A stretch of DNA of 53,276 nucleotides from Lachnoclostridium edouardi. GTDB taxonomy: Bacteria > Bacillota > Clostridia > Lachnospirales > Lachnospiraceae. How positions within the stretch are numbered: the first letter of the stretch is position 1; the number at the start of each line of letters is the position of its first letter. This document shows positions 35,775 through 44,272 of the stretch, in pieces. The translations under genes were made by a program, and so were the position numbers. The notes beneath the pieces are model-generated. The model was not told the DNA's origin, made no database searches, and worked only from the letters and a program-made list of their open reading frames with translations. The stretch lies in contig NZ_OESQ01000001.1 of the NCBI RefSeq assembly GCF_900240245.1, forward strand, positions 1,621,977 through 1,675,252, given 5' to 3'.

Positions 35775-36020
35775 ATGTCATCTGCAGAACTTGATATTAC
35801 ATCCCCGTACCGTACACTGCCTATCTCTTATCTGGTTCAGACTGCCCGTGACTTTGACTGCAGTATTTTCGTTTTCAGTGTTGCATCCTGGATTAATGTC
35901 AAGGACTATGAAGCCATGAAAAAGGGATTTGAGCCCAGCGAAAAAGGGCTCCTCTTTTACTTTAATGGAAATAACGTAAAAGAAGCGGAACGGCGGATTC
36001 AGTGTATTTTTACACCGTGA
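35775..36020 (+). CDS. Degenerate HPr-like protein (no His15, Ser46 replaced by Asp)
   Basis: 81 aa. Aligns without gaps to B. subtilis HPr with an offset of two: the VQTA helix (21-24), N41-V-K43, G65 and A71 coincide with HPr VQTA (23-26), N43-L-K45, G67 and A73. The phosphocarrier His15 is Arg13 here and Arg17 is Leu15, so it cannot act as a PTS phosphocarrier. The HPr-kinase target Ser46 is Asp44, a natural phosphomimic. Start ATG at 35775 with AGGAGG 8 nt upstream; a GTG at 35766 overlaps that site and is rejected. Own promoter, no pts genes nearby. A Crh-like regulatory role is inference. Confidence 0.72.
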   Translation: MSSAELDITSPYRTLPISYLVQTARDFDCSIFVFSVASWINVKDYEAMKKGFEPSEKGLLFYFNGNNVKEAERRIQCIFTP

Positions 36021-36115
36021 TCTGTCCAGAATCCTATAGGGCTGGTACATATACCGCACTAACAAAAGATTATTATTTTGGTTTCCCCACAAAAAAGAAA
36101 ATGCTACAAAAGAAA

Positions 36116-36169
36116 AGATCCGGTTTAAAATCAATCGTCAATCGCTTTGTGATGATTTTAGCCGGATCT
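36116..36169. terminator. Bidirectional terminator between the HPr-like gene and the asparaginase operon
   Basis: AGATCCGG (36116-36123) pairs with CCGGATCT (36162-36169), continued by TAAAATCA with TGATTTTA. The minus strand runs on into TTTTCTTTTG, so it mainly serves the asparaginase operon; the plus side is moderately T-rich. Confidence 0.75.
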
Positions 36170-36211
36170 GTCTTATTTTCCTTACAGCGCCTCTTTTATT
36201 TCTGTTATTAT

Positions 36212-37222
36212 TTAGTTTTCTTGTACTGTTATTTCATTTACAAGATTTGTATTAAACCACATTCTAAGCTCTCTCTGGTTCAGATTTTTCTCCAACAGCC
36301 ACATAAGCTTTGTCACTGCCGCCTCTGTAGTCATATCGTACATTTGAATGGCTCCGTTTTCCAAAGCCAGCTTTCCGGTCTCATACACCGACAGACTGCT
36401 GCCGTCGTACCGGCACTGACTTCCGATTACCACAGCCATTCCCTGATCCGACAGTTCTTTTACTATATCGCACAAGTTATCCTGCCCTTTAAATGGCATC
36501 CCCCCTAACCCAAAAGCTTCTATCACCACACCTTTTATTCCCATTTTAGGAAGATGTCTGAGAATTTCAGGGGACATTCCGGGAAATAGCTTAATCAGCA
36601 TAACATTTTCCGAGCAGCCTGAGTCCACGCCAAAATCAAGCCTTGGTTTTGGCAGCACCTCCCTATTCATTGTCATGCCGTATGCATTAATAGTGGCTGC
36701 ATATGGGAAATTAATACTTTCAAAAGCGTCAAAGCTTTTTGTGCTTACTTTAGAGGCCCTTGTTCCCAGAATAATTTTTCTGTTAAAGGCTACAAAAACT
36801 CCTGTCTGACCGCTGGCCGCCATATAAATCGCGGCTCTTAAATTTTCTAAAGCATCTGCCACCGGGTTAGAAATAGACAGCTGGCTTCCTGTAATAACTA
36901 CAGGAATCGGTATTCCCCGCAGCATAAAAGACAGCATGGAAGCCGTATATGCCATAGTGTCTGTGCCGTGGATTACTACGATTCCCTCATACTGCCTGTA
37001 AACCTGTCCGATCCGCTCAGCCATACCCTTCCAGTGAGCCGGCGTAATATTGGCGCTGTCCAGAGAATACAATTCTTCATACTCCAGGGTAAAGCCTTTT
37101 GCCACTACCACCAGATCTTCCAATATATCTTCTCTTCCCAGCCCTGGCTTCAGCCCTTTTCCTCCTTCTACAGAAGATAAAGTACCTCCTGTATTCAGCA
37201 AAAGTATTCGCCTTTCTTTCAT
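36212..37222 (-). CDS. ansA: Asparaginase, type I cytoplasmic
   Basis: 336 aa. Both catalytic triad/threonine motifs are present: LLLNTGGTLSS near the N-terminus and VVIHGTDTMAYTA near residue 83, plus the Lys in GTRASKVSTKSFDAF. No signal peptide, fitting a cytoplasmic type I enzyme. Hydrolyses L-asparagine to aspartate and ammonia. Its ATG overlaps the stop of the DUF3783 gene (ATGA), so it is the last gene of the ppaC operon. Confidence 0.92.
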   Translation of the reverse strand: MKERRILLLNTGGTLSSVEGGKGLKPGLGREDILEDLVVVAKGFTLEYEELYSLDSANITPAHWKGMAERIGQVYRQYEGIVVIHGTDTMAYTASMLSFMLRGIPIPVVITGSQLSISNPVADALENLRAAIYMAASGQTGVFVAFNRKIILGTRASKVSTKSFDAFESINFPYAATINAYGMTMNREVLPKPRLDFGVDSGCSENVMLIKLFPGMSPEILRHLPKMGIKGVVIEAFGLGGMPFKGQDNLCDIVKELSDQGMAVVIGSQCRYDGSSLSVYETGKLALENGAIQMYDMTTEAAVTKLMWLLEKNLNQRELRMWFNTNLVNEITVQEN

Positions 37223-37647
37223 TCCTTTTCTTCCTCTTCTGCCTGCTTAGATTTTTCAGTTCCCTCCAGAATCTGCCGCCGTTCTTCTTTTATCTCCTCA
37301 TAAAGCTGATAAAACGTCCATCCTGCATTACTGTCTGTGACAACTGCCTTTAAATCAATTCTGGACAGGCCGGCCTTTCTCACTGCCATTAAAAGCTCAT
37401 CAATTCTGCGGCTGGTAAAGCCCTTCATCACCAGCATCTCGTCCTCTATTTTCAAAGGTTCCTCACTTCCGGCATCATCTGGCAAAAATCCCGGCATCCC
37501 AAAAAGATATCCCACCTTCTCTCCCGCCTGATCAGGGCCTACATTTTTTATTCTGATCCCCAGCCTTACAAAGATCCCCTTTAACCTGGCTGTTCTCTCT
37601 GTAACCTCAGGCGTATAATACAGCACAGTTTCCCTCATAGTTTTCAT
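37219..37647 (-). CDS. DUF3783 domain-containing protein
   Basis: 142 aa, cytoplasmic. N-terminal half has ETVLYYTPEVTERTARLKGIFVRLGIRIKNV-type alpha/beta pattern; the middle DEMLVMKGFTSRRIDELL and DLKAVVTDSNAGWTF are the segments that define DUF3783. Highly charged C-terminus (KQAEEEEKE). Overlaps both neighbours by 1-4 nt. Function unknown. Confidence 0.75.
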   Translation of the reverse strand: MKTMRETVLYYTPEVTERTARLKGIFVRLGIRIKNVGPDQAGEKVGYLFGMPGFLPDDAGSEEPLKIEDEMLVMKGFTSRRIDELLMAVRKAGLSRIDLKAVVTDSNAGWTFYQLYEEIKEERRQILEGTEKSKQAEEEEKE

Positions 37648-38177
37648 TATTCATCACCTGTTTCCAAATTAAAATGTTTTTCCATCATCTTTCTTAATTG
37701 ATCTACAGTTTCCCCTGGAGTCATACCTTTTTCATCAATGGTAATATCCGCATATTTCTCATAATAAGGCACTCTTTCATTGTAAAGGTCCTGCAGAGTC
37801 ATGCCCTTTTTTAAGGCTACCCCTCTGTCTACCACATTGCCGATTCTTTTTTCCACTTCCTCAAAGCTTAATTTCAAATATACAACCAAACCGATCTCTT
37901 TTAAATGCGCCATGGCTTTATGGCCATATATAACGCTGCCGCCGGGAGCAATTACAGAATGCTCTGTTTCCAGCTCTGCATTAATATCCTCCTCCACCTT
38001 GAGAAAGCCTTCCATGCCCTTTTCCCTTATAATTTCTTTTAAAAGCTTACCTGTTTTTTCCTGTATTACAATATCTACGTCCACAAAAGAATATCCTAAT
38101 CTTTTGGCCAGCAGCACTCCGATTGTACTTTTTCCGGAGGCAGGCATACCGATTAAAATTATATTATTTTTTTCCAT
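37647..38177 (-). CDS. Shikimate-kinase-like P-loop kinase lacking shikimate-binding residues
   Basis: 176 aa. Walker A GMPASGKST (10-18), D33-x-D35, and a shikimate-kinase-like layout ending in a lid and YADITID. But the shikimate-contacting residues differ: the Arg of the usual F-R-x-x-E is Leu59, the GGG motif is P78-G-G-S81, and the lid Arg-Pro pair is RG (118-119). It therefore probably phosphorylates something else. Overlaps the flavin reductase gene by 14 bp and the DUF3783 gene by 1 nt. Automated pipelines may label it aroK; I do not. Confidence 0.78.
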   Translation of the reverse strand: MEKNNIILIGMPASGKSTIGVLLAKRLGYSFVDVDIVIQEKTGKLLKEIIREKGMEGFLKVEEDINAELETEHSVIAPGGSVIYGHKAMAHLKEIGLVVYLKLSFEEVEKRIGNVVDRGVALKKGMTLQDLYNERVPYYEKYADITIDEKGMTPGETVDQLRKMMEKHFNLETGDE

Positions 38178-38763
38178 GCTTTTTTCCTGTTATTCCTTTC
38201 TTTTTCTTTTGTACAGAATATCCGAATTTCCCCAGCTTTTTTCCCAGCTCAAAATACTCTCCATGAGAATAAGCTACCAGCCCGCTGCTGTTTAAATGGA
38301 ATTTTCCCTTTTCATCCATATATTTGTCATCTACTGTAACATTCACTATTTCCGCCAAAAACATATGGTGGGTTCCTAAGGGCAAAATCTTTTTCACCTT
38401 ACACTCCAGATTTACCGGGCTTTCTTCAATTCCGGGAGCGCTGATTTTCTGGGAAGGCAGGGGAGTCAGCTTCATCTCATCAAACTTATCTACATCTCTT
38501 CCAGACCTTACCCCGCAGAAATCTGCTGCAAATACAAGATCCTTATTCACCAGGTTAATAACATATTCCCCGGTTTCTTTTATAATATCATAAGAATACC
38601 GCTCTGGTCTTACAGATACATAAACCATAGCGGGATCTGACACTGTTGTCCCGCACCAGGCCGCCGTAATAATATTAGGCTTTTCTCCTTTTCGCTGACA
38701 GCTTACCATTACTGCCGGAACAGGATAAAGCATATTTCCCGGTCTCCAATGCTGTTTGCCCAT
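38164..38763 (-). CDS. Flavin reductase-like, FMN-binding split-barrel protein
   Basis: 199 aa. Split-barrel flavin reductase / flavoredoxin family: PVPAVMVSC, NIITAAWCGTTVSDPAMVYVSVRPERYSYD-region with the FMN phosphate-binding TAAW...S pattern, FCGVRSGRDVDKF and HHMFLAEIV. Binds FMN and passes electrons from NAD(P)H or ferredoxin. RBS AAAGGAG precedes the start. The 3' end runs into the kinase-like gene. Very basic C-terminal tail (about 185-199). Confidence 0.88.
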   Translation of the reverse strand: MGKQHWRPGNMLYPVPAVMVSCQRKGEKPNIITAAWCGTTVSDPAMVYVSVRPERYSYDIIKETGEYVINLVNKDLVFAADFCGVRSGRDVDKFDEMKLTPLPSQKISAPGIEESPVNLECKVKKILPLGTHHMFLAEIVNVTVDDKYMDEKGKFHLNSSGLVAYSHGEYFELGKKLGKFGYSVQKKKKGITGKKHGKK

Positions 38764-38784
38764 TTTTCTTTCTCCTTTGTAACT

Positions 38785-40446
38785 TTAATTCTGCAGCGCC
38801 ATCATAATCACTGGTATTAACTGCTTTTTCCTGGACACCACTGACTGCAGCATAACGCTTCCGCTGTTTTCCTTTATTCCTTCCATGTGAAACGCCGCTG
38901 CAATCATCTGCTCAGAGCCCTGACCGGCGCAAAGCAGATCTGTAGATTCTGTTAAAATATTTGTCAACATAAAAAATAGCATATCCAGCCCCTGCTCTTT
39001 TTGTTTTTCCTGGATAAACGGCAGCAGCCTTTCCTTTAAGGCCTCCAGTTCCTCTTCATTGACAGAGCTGATCTGCCCCACCCCAAAAGAAACCTTTTCC
39101 GAGGTGAATCGTTTATAATCCTGATAAAAAATCTCTTCTACTGATTTTCCCCTTAAATTGCTTCCTGCTGCAAACATTTCTCCTGCATACTTTTCTATCT
39201 GAATACCTGCCAGCTCCGCCAGCTCTAAAGCCGCATTTTTGTCCACCTGAGTACATGTAGGGGAGCGGAACAGCAAGGTGTCGGAAATAATAGCGCTGCA
39301 AAGCAAACCTGCTATTTTCTTTTCAATTTCCACTCCAGATTCCTTATACATTTGATATACAATAGTAGCCGTACACCCTAAAGGCTGATTTCTGAAAAAT
39401 ACAGGGGCGATGGTCTCCACAGTTCCCAGCTTGTGATGGTCAATAATCTCCTGAATTTCAGCTCCCTCAATTCCGTCTACTGCCTGGGTTCTCTCGTTGT
39501 GATCCACTAAAATCACCTGCTTTCCCCTGGCTCCAAGCAGATTTCTTCTGGATATCATTCCGTAGTACTTTCCGTCTTTGTCTAAAATAGGAAAGTCCCG
39601 GTGGCGTTTGCTGGCCATTACTTCCCGGATATCTTCTATATAATCATCTCTTTCAAAGGTAATCAGATTTTCTGTTTTCATAAAATAACTGATAGGTATA
39701 CTTTGGTTAATCAATCTGGCCGCTGTAAATGCGTCGTAAGGGGTTGTCATTACAGTACATCCTCTCTCCTGGGCCAGCTTCTTAATAGTCATGGAAACAG
39801 CAGCTCCCTCGCACACAATAATGCAGTCAGCCTCCATCTCAATGGCGCACAGCTGAGATTCATATCTATTGCCCAGTATTACCAGGTCGTGAGGCTGGAT
39901 ATAATATTCCATCATATCCGGATTTGCGGCTGCTATCAGCACCTTGCCCTGGTCAAAATATCCGTTCTCATCTCCAATCAGAATCAGGCCTTCCAAAGTT
40001 TCTAAAATATTGGAGTACTGGGTATTTGCCTTGGACAAAATACTGCTGTCATATACGTTCATATAAGACTTGGCAATGTCTCCTACGGTAATCAGGCCTT
40101 CCAAAGTCCCGTCCCCGGCCACTACAGGAAGGGTGACTGCATTTACTCCCTGCATCAGCTTCCAGGCCTTTTTCAGAGAAATATTTCTGGCCACGCCCTC
40201 AGTTTCCTTAATATCTATATCTTTTACCTGAGTCTTTACGTTTTCCACCAAATTAGGCTCTGCAGCCTCAAAATAATTCAGAACAAATCTGGTTTCTTCA
40301 TTAATATGTCCGGCTCTCCCCGGCTGATATACCTGCCCTGTCAGCCGGCTTTTTAAATTTGCATAACAAATCGCTGAACAGATAGAGTCTGTATCCGGAT
40401 TTTTATGACCGATAACAATTGTTTTTCTCATCCTTTTTTCTGCCAT
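38785..40446 (-). CDS. ppaC: Manganese-dependent inorganic pyrophosphatase with regulatory CBS/DRTGG domains
   Basis: 553 aa. N-terminal DHH motif VIGHKNPDTDSICSA, two CBS halves (about 70-130 and 250-310) flanking a DRTGG-type domain, then the second DHH part with LVDHNERTQ, EIIDHHKLG and SDTLLFRSPT, and a C-terminal DHHA2 domain. This is the regulated family II PPase of Clostridia, whose CBS domains bind adenine nucleotides. The ATG at 40446 with AAAGGA upstream is preferred over 40464. First gene of the asparaginase operon. Confidence 0.93.
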   Translation of the reverse strand: MAEKRMRKTIVIGHKNPDTDSICSAICYANLKSRLTGQVYQPGRAGHINEETRFVLNYFEAAEPNLVENVKTQVKDIDIKETEGVARNISLKKAWKLMQGVNAVTLPVVAGDGTLEGLITVGDIAKSYMNVYDSSILSKANTQYSNILETLEGLILIGDENGYFDQGKVLIAAANPDMMEYYIQPHDLVILGNRYESQLCAIEMEADCIIVCEGAAVSMTIKKLAQERGCTVMTTPYDAFTAARLINQSIPISYFMKTENLITFERDDYIEDIREVMASKRHRDFPILDKDGKYYGMISRRNLLGARGKQVILVDHNERTQAVDGIEGAEIQEIIDHHKLGTVETIAPVFFRNQPLGCTATIVYQMYKESGVEIEKKIAGLLCSAIISDTLLFRSPTCTQVDKNAALELAELAGIQIEKYAGEMFAAGSNLRGKSVEEIFYQDYKRFTSEKVSFGVGQISSVNEEELEALKERLLPFIQEKQKEQGLDMLFFMLTNILTESTDLLCAGQGSEQMIAAAFHMEGIKENSGSVMLQSVVSRKKQLIPVIMMALQN

Positions 40447-40589
40447 TGTCTTTCCTTTCCACAATCCTTCATAATCTATTTACATAGAGTTCATATTTTA
40501 TTCACATTTATTTTTTATACTATTTGTATAGTAATTGAGAGTTTTAGTTCTCTAAAATAGACAAATTGCACATAGATTTTTCATAATTG

Positions 40590-40611
40590 CCCCGGTTGTA
40601 CGCAGCCGGGG
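40590..40611. repeat. GC-rich hairpin in the ppaC upstream region
   Basis: CCCCGG (40590-40595) pairs with CCGGGG (40606-40611). The 283-bp gap 40447-40729 holds no gene; besides this hairpin it has an inverted repeat TACTAT/ATAGTA (around 40519-40534) near the likely ppaC promoter and a terminator next to glcK. Confidence 0.5.
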
Positions 40612-40681
40612 TCTCCTCATTTCTGCAACAGTTTACCCAGTCTTGTATGGGATTATAACCCTAGATTTTAAAAATTACAAC

Positions 40682-40727
40682 AAGGGCTGCTGCAAAAAGT
40701 AAATTATTCTTTTTGCAGCAACCCCTT
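40682..40727. terminator. Terminator downstream of glcK
   Basis: An 18-bp nearly perfect stem (40682-40699 with 40709-40727) with a T-run on the plus side and TTGTTG then TTTTT on the minus side. It closes the minus-strand operon ending in glcK. Confidence 0.75.
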
Positions 40728-40729
40728 TT

Positions 40730-41674
40730 TTAATCCAGTATTAATCTGGCTGCCCCGTATATACCAGCATCATTCCCCAGAAGGGCTAATCCTATGCTGG
40801 CTTTATTTTTAGAAATAGGAGTATAAAAGTCATAATACTTCCATATTCTTTCTATTAAAAAGTCTCCTGCCTTTGAAACTCCTCCTCCAATTACAAATCT
40901 TTCAGGGTCCACAGTCATAGACACCTGAGCCAATACTAATCCTAAGTACCTGGAAGCAGTCTCCACCACTGCATCCGCCAATCTGTCTCCCGCCTTTGCA
41001 GCATCCAGCACGTCCTTTGCTGTCACTTGATCCCCTTTTTCTCTTAATAAAGACGGTTCTTCGCTGGTAGCCATCATCCTTCTGGCCTCCCTGGCGATTC
41101 CTGTAGCTGAGGCCACCTGCTCCAGACAGCCTATGCCGCCGCAGTTGCACTTTTCAGTTTCACCGTCCCTCACATGAATATGTCCGATCTCTCCCCCCAC
41201 GCCGTGTGAGCCGGATACAATTTTCTCATTTAAAATCACGCCTCCGCCTACTCCTGTTCCCAATGTGACAGTTACCAGATCTTTAACTCCTTTTCCTCCT
41301 CCCTGCCACATTTCTCCAAGAGCCGCTACATTGGCATCATTGCCGCTTTTCACCGGTACTCCCTCTAACAGCTGACTTAATTCTCTTTCCGGATATCTGT
41401 CCCGCCAGCCTAAATTCACGCACACCTCTACATAGCCGTCCGGACTCACCGGCCCCGGCAGACCCATACCCGCTCCTGCTATGTCAGATAAAATCAAGGC
41501 CTTCTCCTTCAGCTTTGCCTTTATAGATACAGCAATATCTTTTAAAATGCTTTCCCCGTTATTTTCCTTGCTGGTAGGAACCTCCCATTTATCCATTAAG
41601 GTCCCGTCCAGTTCAAATAAGCCGATCTTTACGCTTGTTCCTCCAATATCAATTCCTATACATTTTTTGCTCAT
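40730..41674 (-). CDS. glcK: ROK-family glucokinase
   Basis: 314 aa. ATP site DIGGTSVKIGLF, TLGTGVGGGVI, and the zinc-binding ROK motif: His in GEIGHI followed by CNCGGIGCLEQVAS. Phosphorylates glucose in the cytoplasm. The TTG at 41683 is rejected because AAGGGG lies 10 nt before the ATG at 41674. Last gene after DUF5711, gap 15 nt. Confidence 0.93.
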   Translation of the reverse strand: MSKKCIGIDIGGTSVKIGLFELDGTLMDKWEVPTSKENNGESILKDIAVSIKAKLKEKALILSDIAGAGMGLPGPVSPDGYVEVCVNLGWRDRYPERELSQLLEGVPVKSGNDANVAALGEMWQGGGKGVKDLVTVTLGTGVGGGVILNEKIVSGSHGVGGEIGHIHVRDGETEKCNCGGIGCLEQVASATGIAREARRMMATSEEPSLLREKGDQVTAKDVLDAAKAGDRLADAVVETASRYLGLVLAQVSMTVDPERFVIGGGVSKAGDFLIERIWKYYDFYTPISKNKASIGLALLGNDAGIYGAARLILD

Positions 41675-41689
41675 CTCAGACAATCCCCT

Positions 41690-42955
41690 TTACTGTAACT
41701 TAATTTCCTTCATCATTTGTGAACCTGATATAATAAATGTTCCCGGATACTTTCCGCTGACAATGGCCCCAGGAGGGGTGTCGATTTCTCCGTCGTATAT
41801 TAAAACTCCCTGCATATTATAGATTCTGCAGGCTGTTTCATTAAACAAAATTACATAATCCCCGGATATTCCAGCTTCCCTGTACTGGAAATCAAACTCT
41901 CTGCTAAAAACCAGATCCCCGCTTAGCTTATACACATCCATGCGGTAAGGATTTTCACCGGATGTATTCTGCACGATCATCCCTGCATATTGGTCAGAAT
42001 AGAAAATGCTTTCAATAGACTCTTCTACCTTTACCTGCTTTGTCAAGCTGATTTGGGTCAGGTTTTTCATGGAGAAAAATGACAAACCAGTATCGGCAAA
42101 GGCACATGCCTCCTCAGACGTAGGATAAATCACCTTTGCCACCATACTGCCGGCAAATTCCTCATCCATACCGCCTACTACATAATTTTCATTCTTTCCG
42201 ATTTCAGAGAAATCGTAAATCACCACTCTCTGCAAAAGCTCCCCCTTTTCCAGGTGGATAATGGAAGCAATCATTCTGGTGCCGTCCGGAGACAATGCAA
42301 TATCTAAAGGATATCCGTCCCCGCTTAGCACTGACTTTACTGTCAGCTGCATGTCTGTGCCGTCTTTTTTATAGTATTGAATGTAAGAGGCTCTGGAGTC
42401 CTCCAAAATAGCGGCTACAATCCCATTTTGGGAAACTGCAGCTTTTATAACAGGCAAGGCCGTGGTGGCAGTGCCCTGATATCCGCTTTCGCTGCAGATT
42501 GCAATTTGATTGCCCTGAACATCGGCAATCACCGCATATCCGCCATTTACGGAAATAACAGGGTTTTTCATCTCATAGCTTTGCATCCAAACTGTTTTTC
42601 CCTGTCCGTCAATATAGGAAACGCCATCCTTTGTATATTTAATTACATTGCTGCCAAAGGGGGCATACCCGGACGCCCCGCCTTCGCTCACCGGCTTTTC
42701 CCAAGCCGTCTTATATGATGTATATTGATGGTATGTAAAATACTGCCTTACGCCAAATACTGCTGCAGCTGCCAAACCGATAATGATTATAAACGTTAAA
42801 AATCTTCGGCGCAGCACTCTGTTATGGGCTTTACTGATAATTTTTTCGCTGCTTTCCTCCTGCTTGATCTTTTTATCCTTAGGCCCGGAGGAAATCATCT
42901 GGCGTCTCAGCTGATTCTTTTTTTCTTTTCTGCTCATAGAGCTCATATCACTCAT
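41690..42955 (-). CDS. DUF5711 family membrane-anchored protein
   Basis: 421 aa. Short basic cytoplasmic N-terminus, one membrane helix (about residues 50-70, FLTFIIIIGLAAAAVFGV), then a large extracellular region of repeated beta-rich blades (MIASIIHLEKGELLQ, KEEACAFADTGLSFF-like, YAGMIVQNTSG) suggesting a beta-propeller. The start at 42955 with AGGAG 9 nt upstream is preferred over 42997, whose site is too close. Function unknown. It sits between the LysM protein and glcK. Confidence 0.78.
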   Translation of the reverse strand: MSDMSSMSRKEKKNQLRRQMISSGPKDKKIKQEESSEKIISKAHNRVLRRRFLTFIIIIGLAAAAVFGVRQYFTYHQYTSYKTAWEKPVSEGGASGYAPFGSNVIKYTKDGVSYIDGQGKTVWMQSYEMKNPVISVNGGYAVIADVQGNQIAICSESGYQGTATTALPVIKAAVSQNGIVAAILEDSRASYIQYYKKDGTDMQLTVKSVLSGDGYPLDIALSPDGTRMIASIIHLEKGELLQRVVIYDFSEIGKNENYVVGGMDEEFAGSMVAKVIYPTSEEACAFADTGLSFFSMKNLTQISLTKQVKVEESIESIFYSDQYAGMIVQNTSGENPYRMDVYKLSGDLVFSREFDFQYREAGISGDYVILFNETACRIYNMQGVLIYDGEIDTPPGAIVSGKYPGTFIISGSQMMKEIKLQ

Positions 42956-43023
42956 GTCTGCATTCTCCTGCGCTGTATATGAACCAGTATACAACATTTC
43001 CTCAGGAAACGCATTATCTTTTT

Positions 43024-44208
43024 CTAGGGGAGAATTAATTTCTGCCCTGCTATGATTTTGTTTTCATCCTCCAGCCCATTTAATTCACAAATTTCCTCCA
43101 GCTTGCTTAAACTGTGATATTTTTTCAAGCAAATATCATAAAGTGTCTCCCCGTCCTCCACTTCATATAAGCTTTGCTTGGCAATAGACTCCCCAATAGC
43201 CGCCGCCTGTTCCTCAGCCTGGTCAATGGTTGGTATTTCTGTTGTCTCAGCCTTCGCTTCTCCTGCCGGAGCAGTCTCCTGGGCGCTTGTTTCCTGCCCC
43301 TCCTCTGTCTGAGTCTGGCCTTCCTCTGTCATTGGAGCCAGAGTTTCCTTCACTACGTCCTCCCCCTGCTTCACAATAATCTGAGGCTCGTCCGACTCTA
43401 TAGAATAATCCTGCCACTGATTAATTCCCTTTGGATACACAGAGGCAATCACGCTTTCCATTTCCCTCATTTTACTGTAATTATTAAACATCACAATACC
43501 GCCGGCCATCACTGTGACAGCCAAAATACTGCACAGGGTCCCCAGCGCTCCTACCAGATTTTTTTCAGTTTGAATTTTGTCCTTTCTTTCTCCCAGCTTA
43601 ATTCTAAAGTCCCGCACAATTTTATTATCCACATCTGCGTCTACTCTTCGTATATCCCGGCGGGAAATCATATAGTCCTGCATCATCTGATTCCGCTCAT
43701 AATATATGTTGTAACCTCTTAATTTATAAAAACCGTCCTCAGAGGCTATGTACAAAGCTTCCTCGCCTTCCAGTCCGGAATTCAAATACATCAGCTTATT
43801 CTTTCCCGGAAAATACTGACTGTGCTGTCTCCAATAATTTAACGGGCTTAATTGACAGCCTGGAGTGCCGCAGAGAAACCATCCCTGAACTGTTCTTTTG
43901 GGAAACATCTGCTCCAGATTTTCATATGCTTTTTTCCACGCATGTTCGTGAAAATCCACCTTTTCTCCGTCCTCTGTCACTCCGTCCATTTCCATGGCGC
44001 CGTCAATAAAAACATAGGATACTCCGTCATATTCTTCAGTGCTTCCCAGCAGAAGTCCAATCCTTAGGTCTTGTCCTCCTGTGGGATACAATCTTCTCAG
44101 GTAGGTATTTACATAATCTTCCACATATAGCTTTACAATCTGATCTCTTTCTCCAATCTGCCTGATATTTTTCGGCAGCTTTGGATAAGGATTATATAAT
44201 TCTCCCAT
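43024..44208 (-). CDS. MPN-like domain, membrane helix and LysM domain protein
   Basis: 394 aa. Residues ~45-170 resemble a JAMM/MPN domain: IGLLLGSTEEYDG (50-62), then VQGWFLCGTPGC and LSPLN (107-124) aligned to the GWYHSHP ... LS..D motif, but the His-x-His is Leu-x-Gly and the Asp is Asn, so no metal site remains. A membrane helix lies at about 219-242. After an acidic, Thr/Glu-rich linker (290-345) a C-terminal LysM (YEVEDGETLYDICLKKYHS to GQKLILP) should bind peptidoglycan. The cytoplasmic MPN-like part and external LysM suggest a link across the membrane. Function unknown. Confidence 0.75.
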   Translation of the reverse strand: MGELYNPYPKLPKNIRQIGERDQIVKLYVEDYVNTYLRRLYPTGGQDLRIGLLLGSTEEYDGVSYVFIDGAMEMDGVTEDGEKVDFHEHAWKKAYENLEQMFPKRTVQGWFLCGTPGCQLSPLNYWRQHSQYFPGKNKLMYLNSGLEGEEALYIASEDGFYKLRGYNIYYERNQMMQDYMISRRDIRRVDADVDNKIVRDFRIKLGERKDKIQTEKNLVGALGTLCSILAVTVMAGGIVMFNNYSKMREMESVIASVYPKGINQWQDYSIESDEPQIIVKQGEDVVKETLAPMTEEGQTQTEEGQETSAQETAPAGEAKAETTEIPTIDQAEEQAAAIGESIAKQSLYEVEDGETLYDICLKKYHSLSKLEEICELNGLEDENKIIAGQKLILP

Positions 44209-44272
44209 AGATTCACCCCGCTGTTATTTCTAATATCCACACAATCATAACACGGGGCTTTTGAAAAACTTG

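Noticed and set aside
35778..36134. 118-codon minus-strand frame over the HPr-like gene
   Set aside because: It runs opposite to the HPr-like frame, crosses the terminator at 36116-36169 and lacks a ribosome site; the plus frame has promoter, Shine-Dalgarno and fold similarity.
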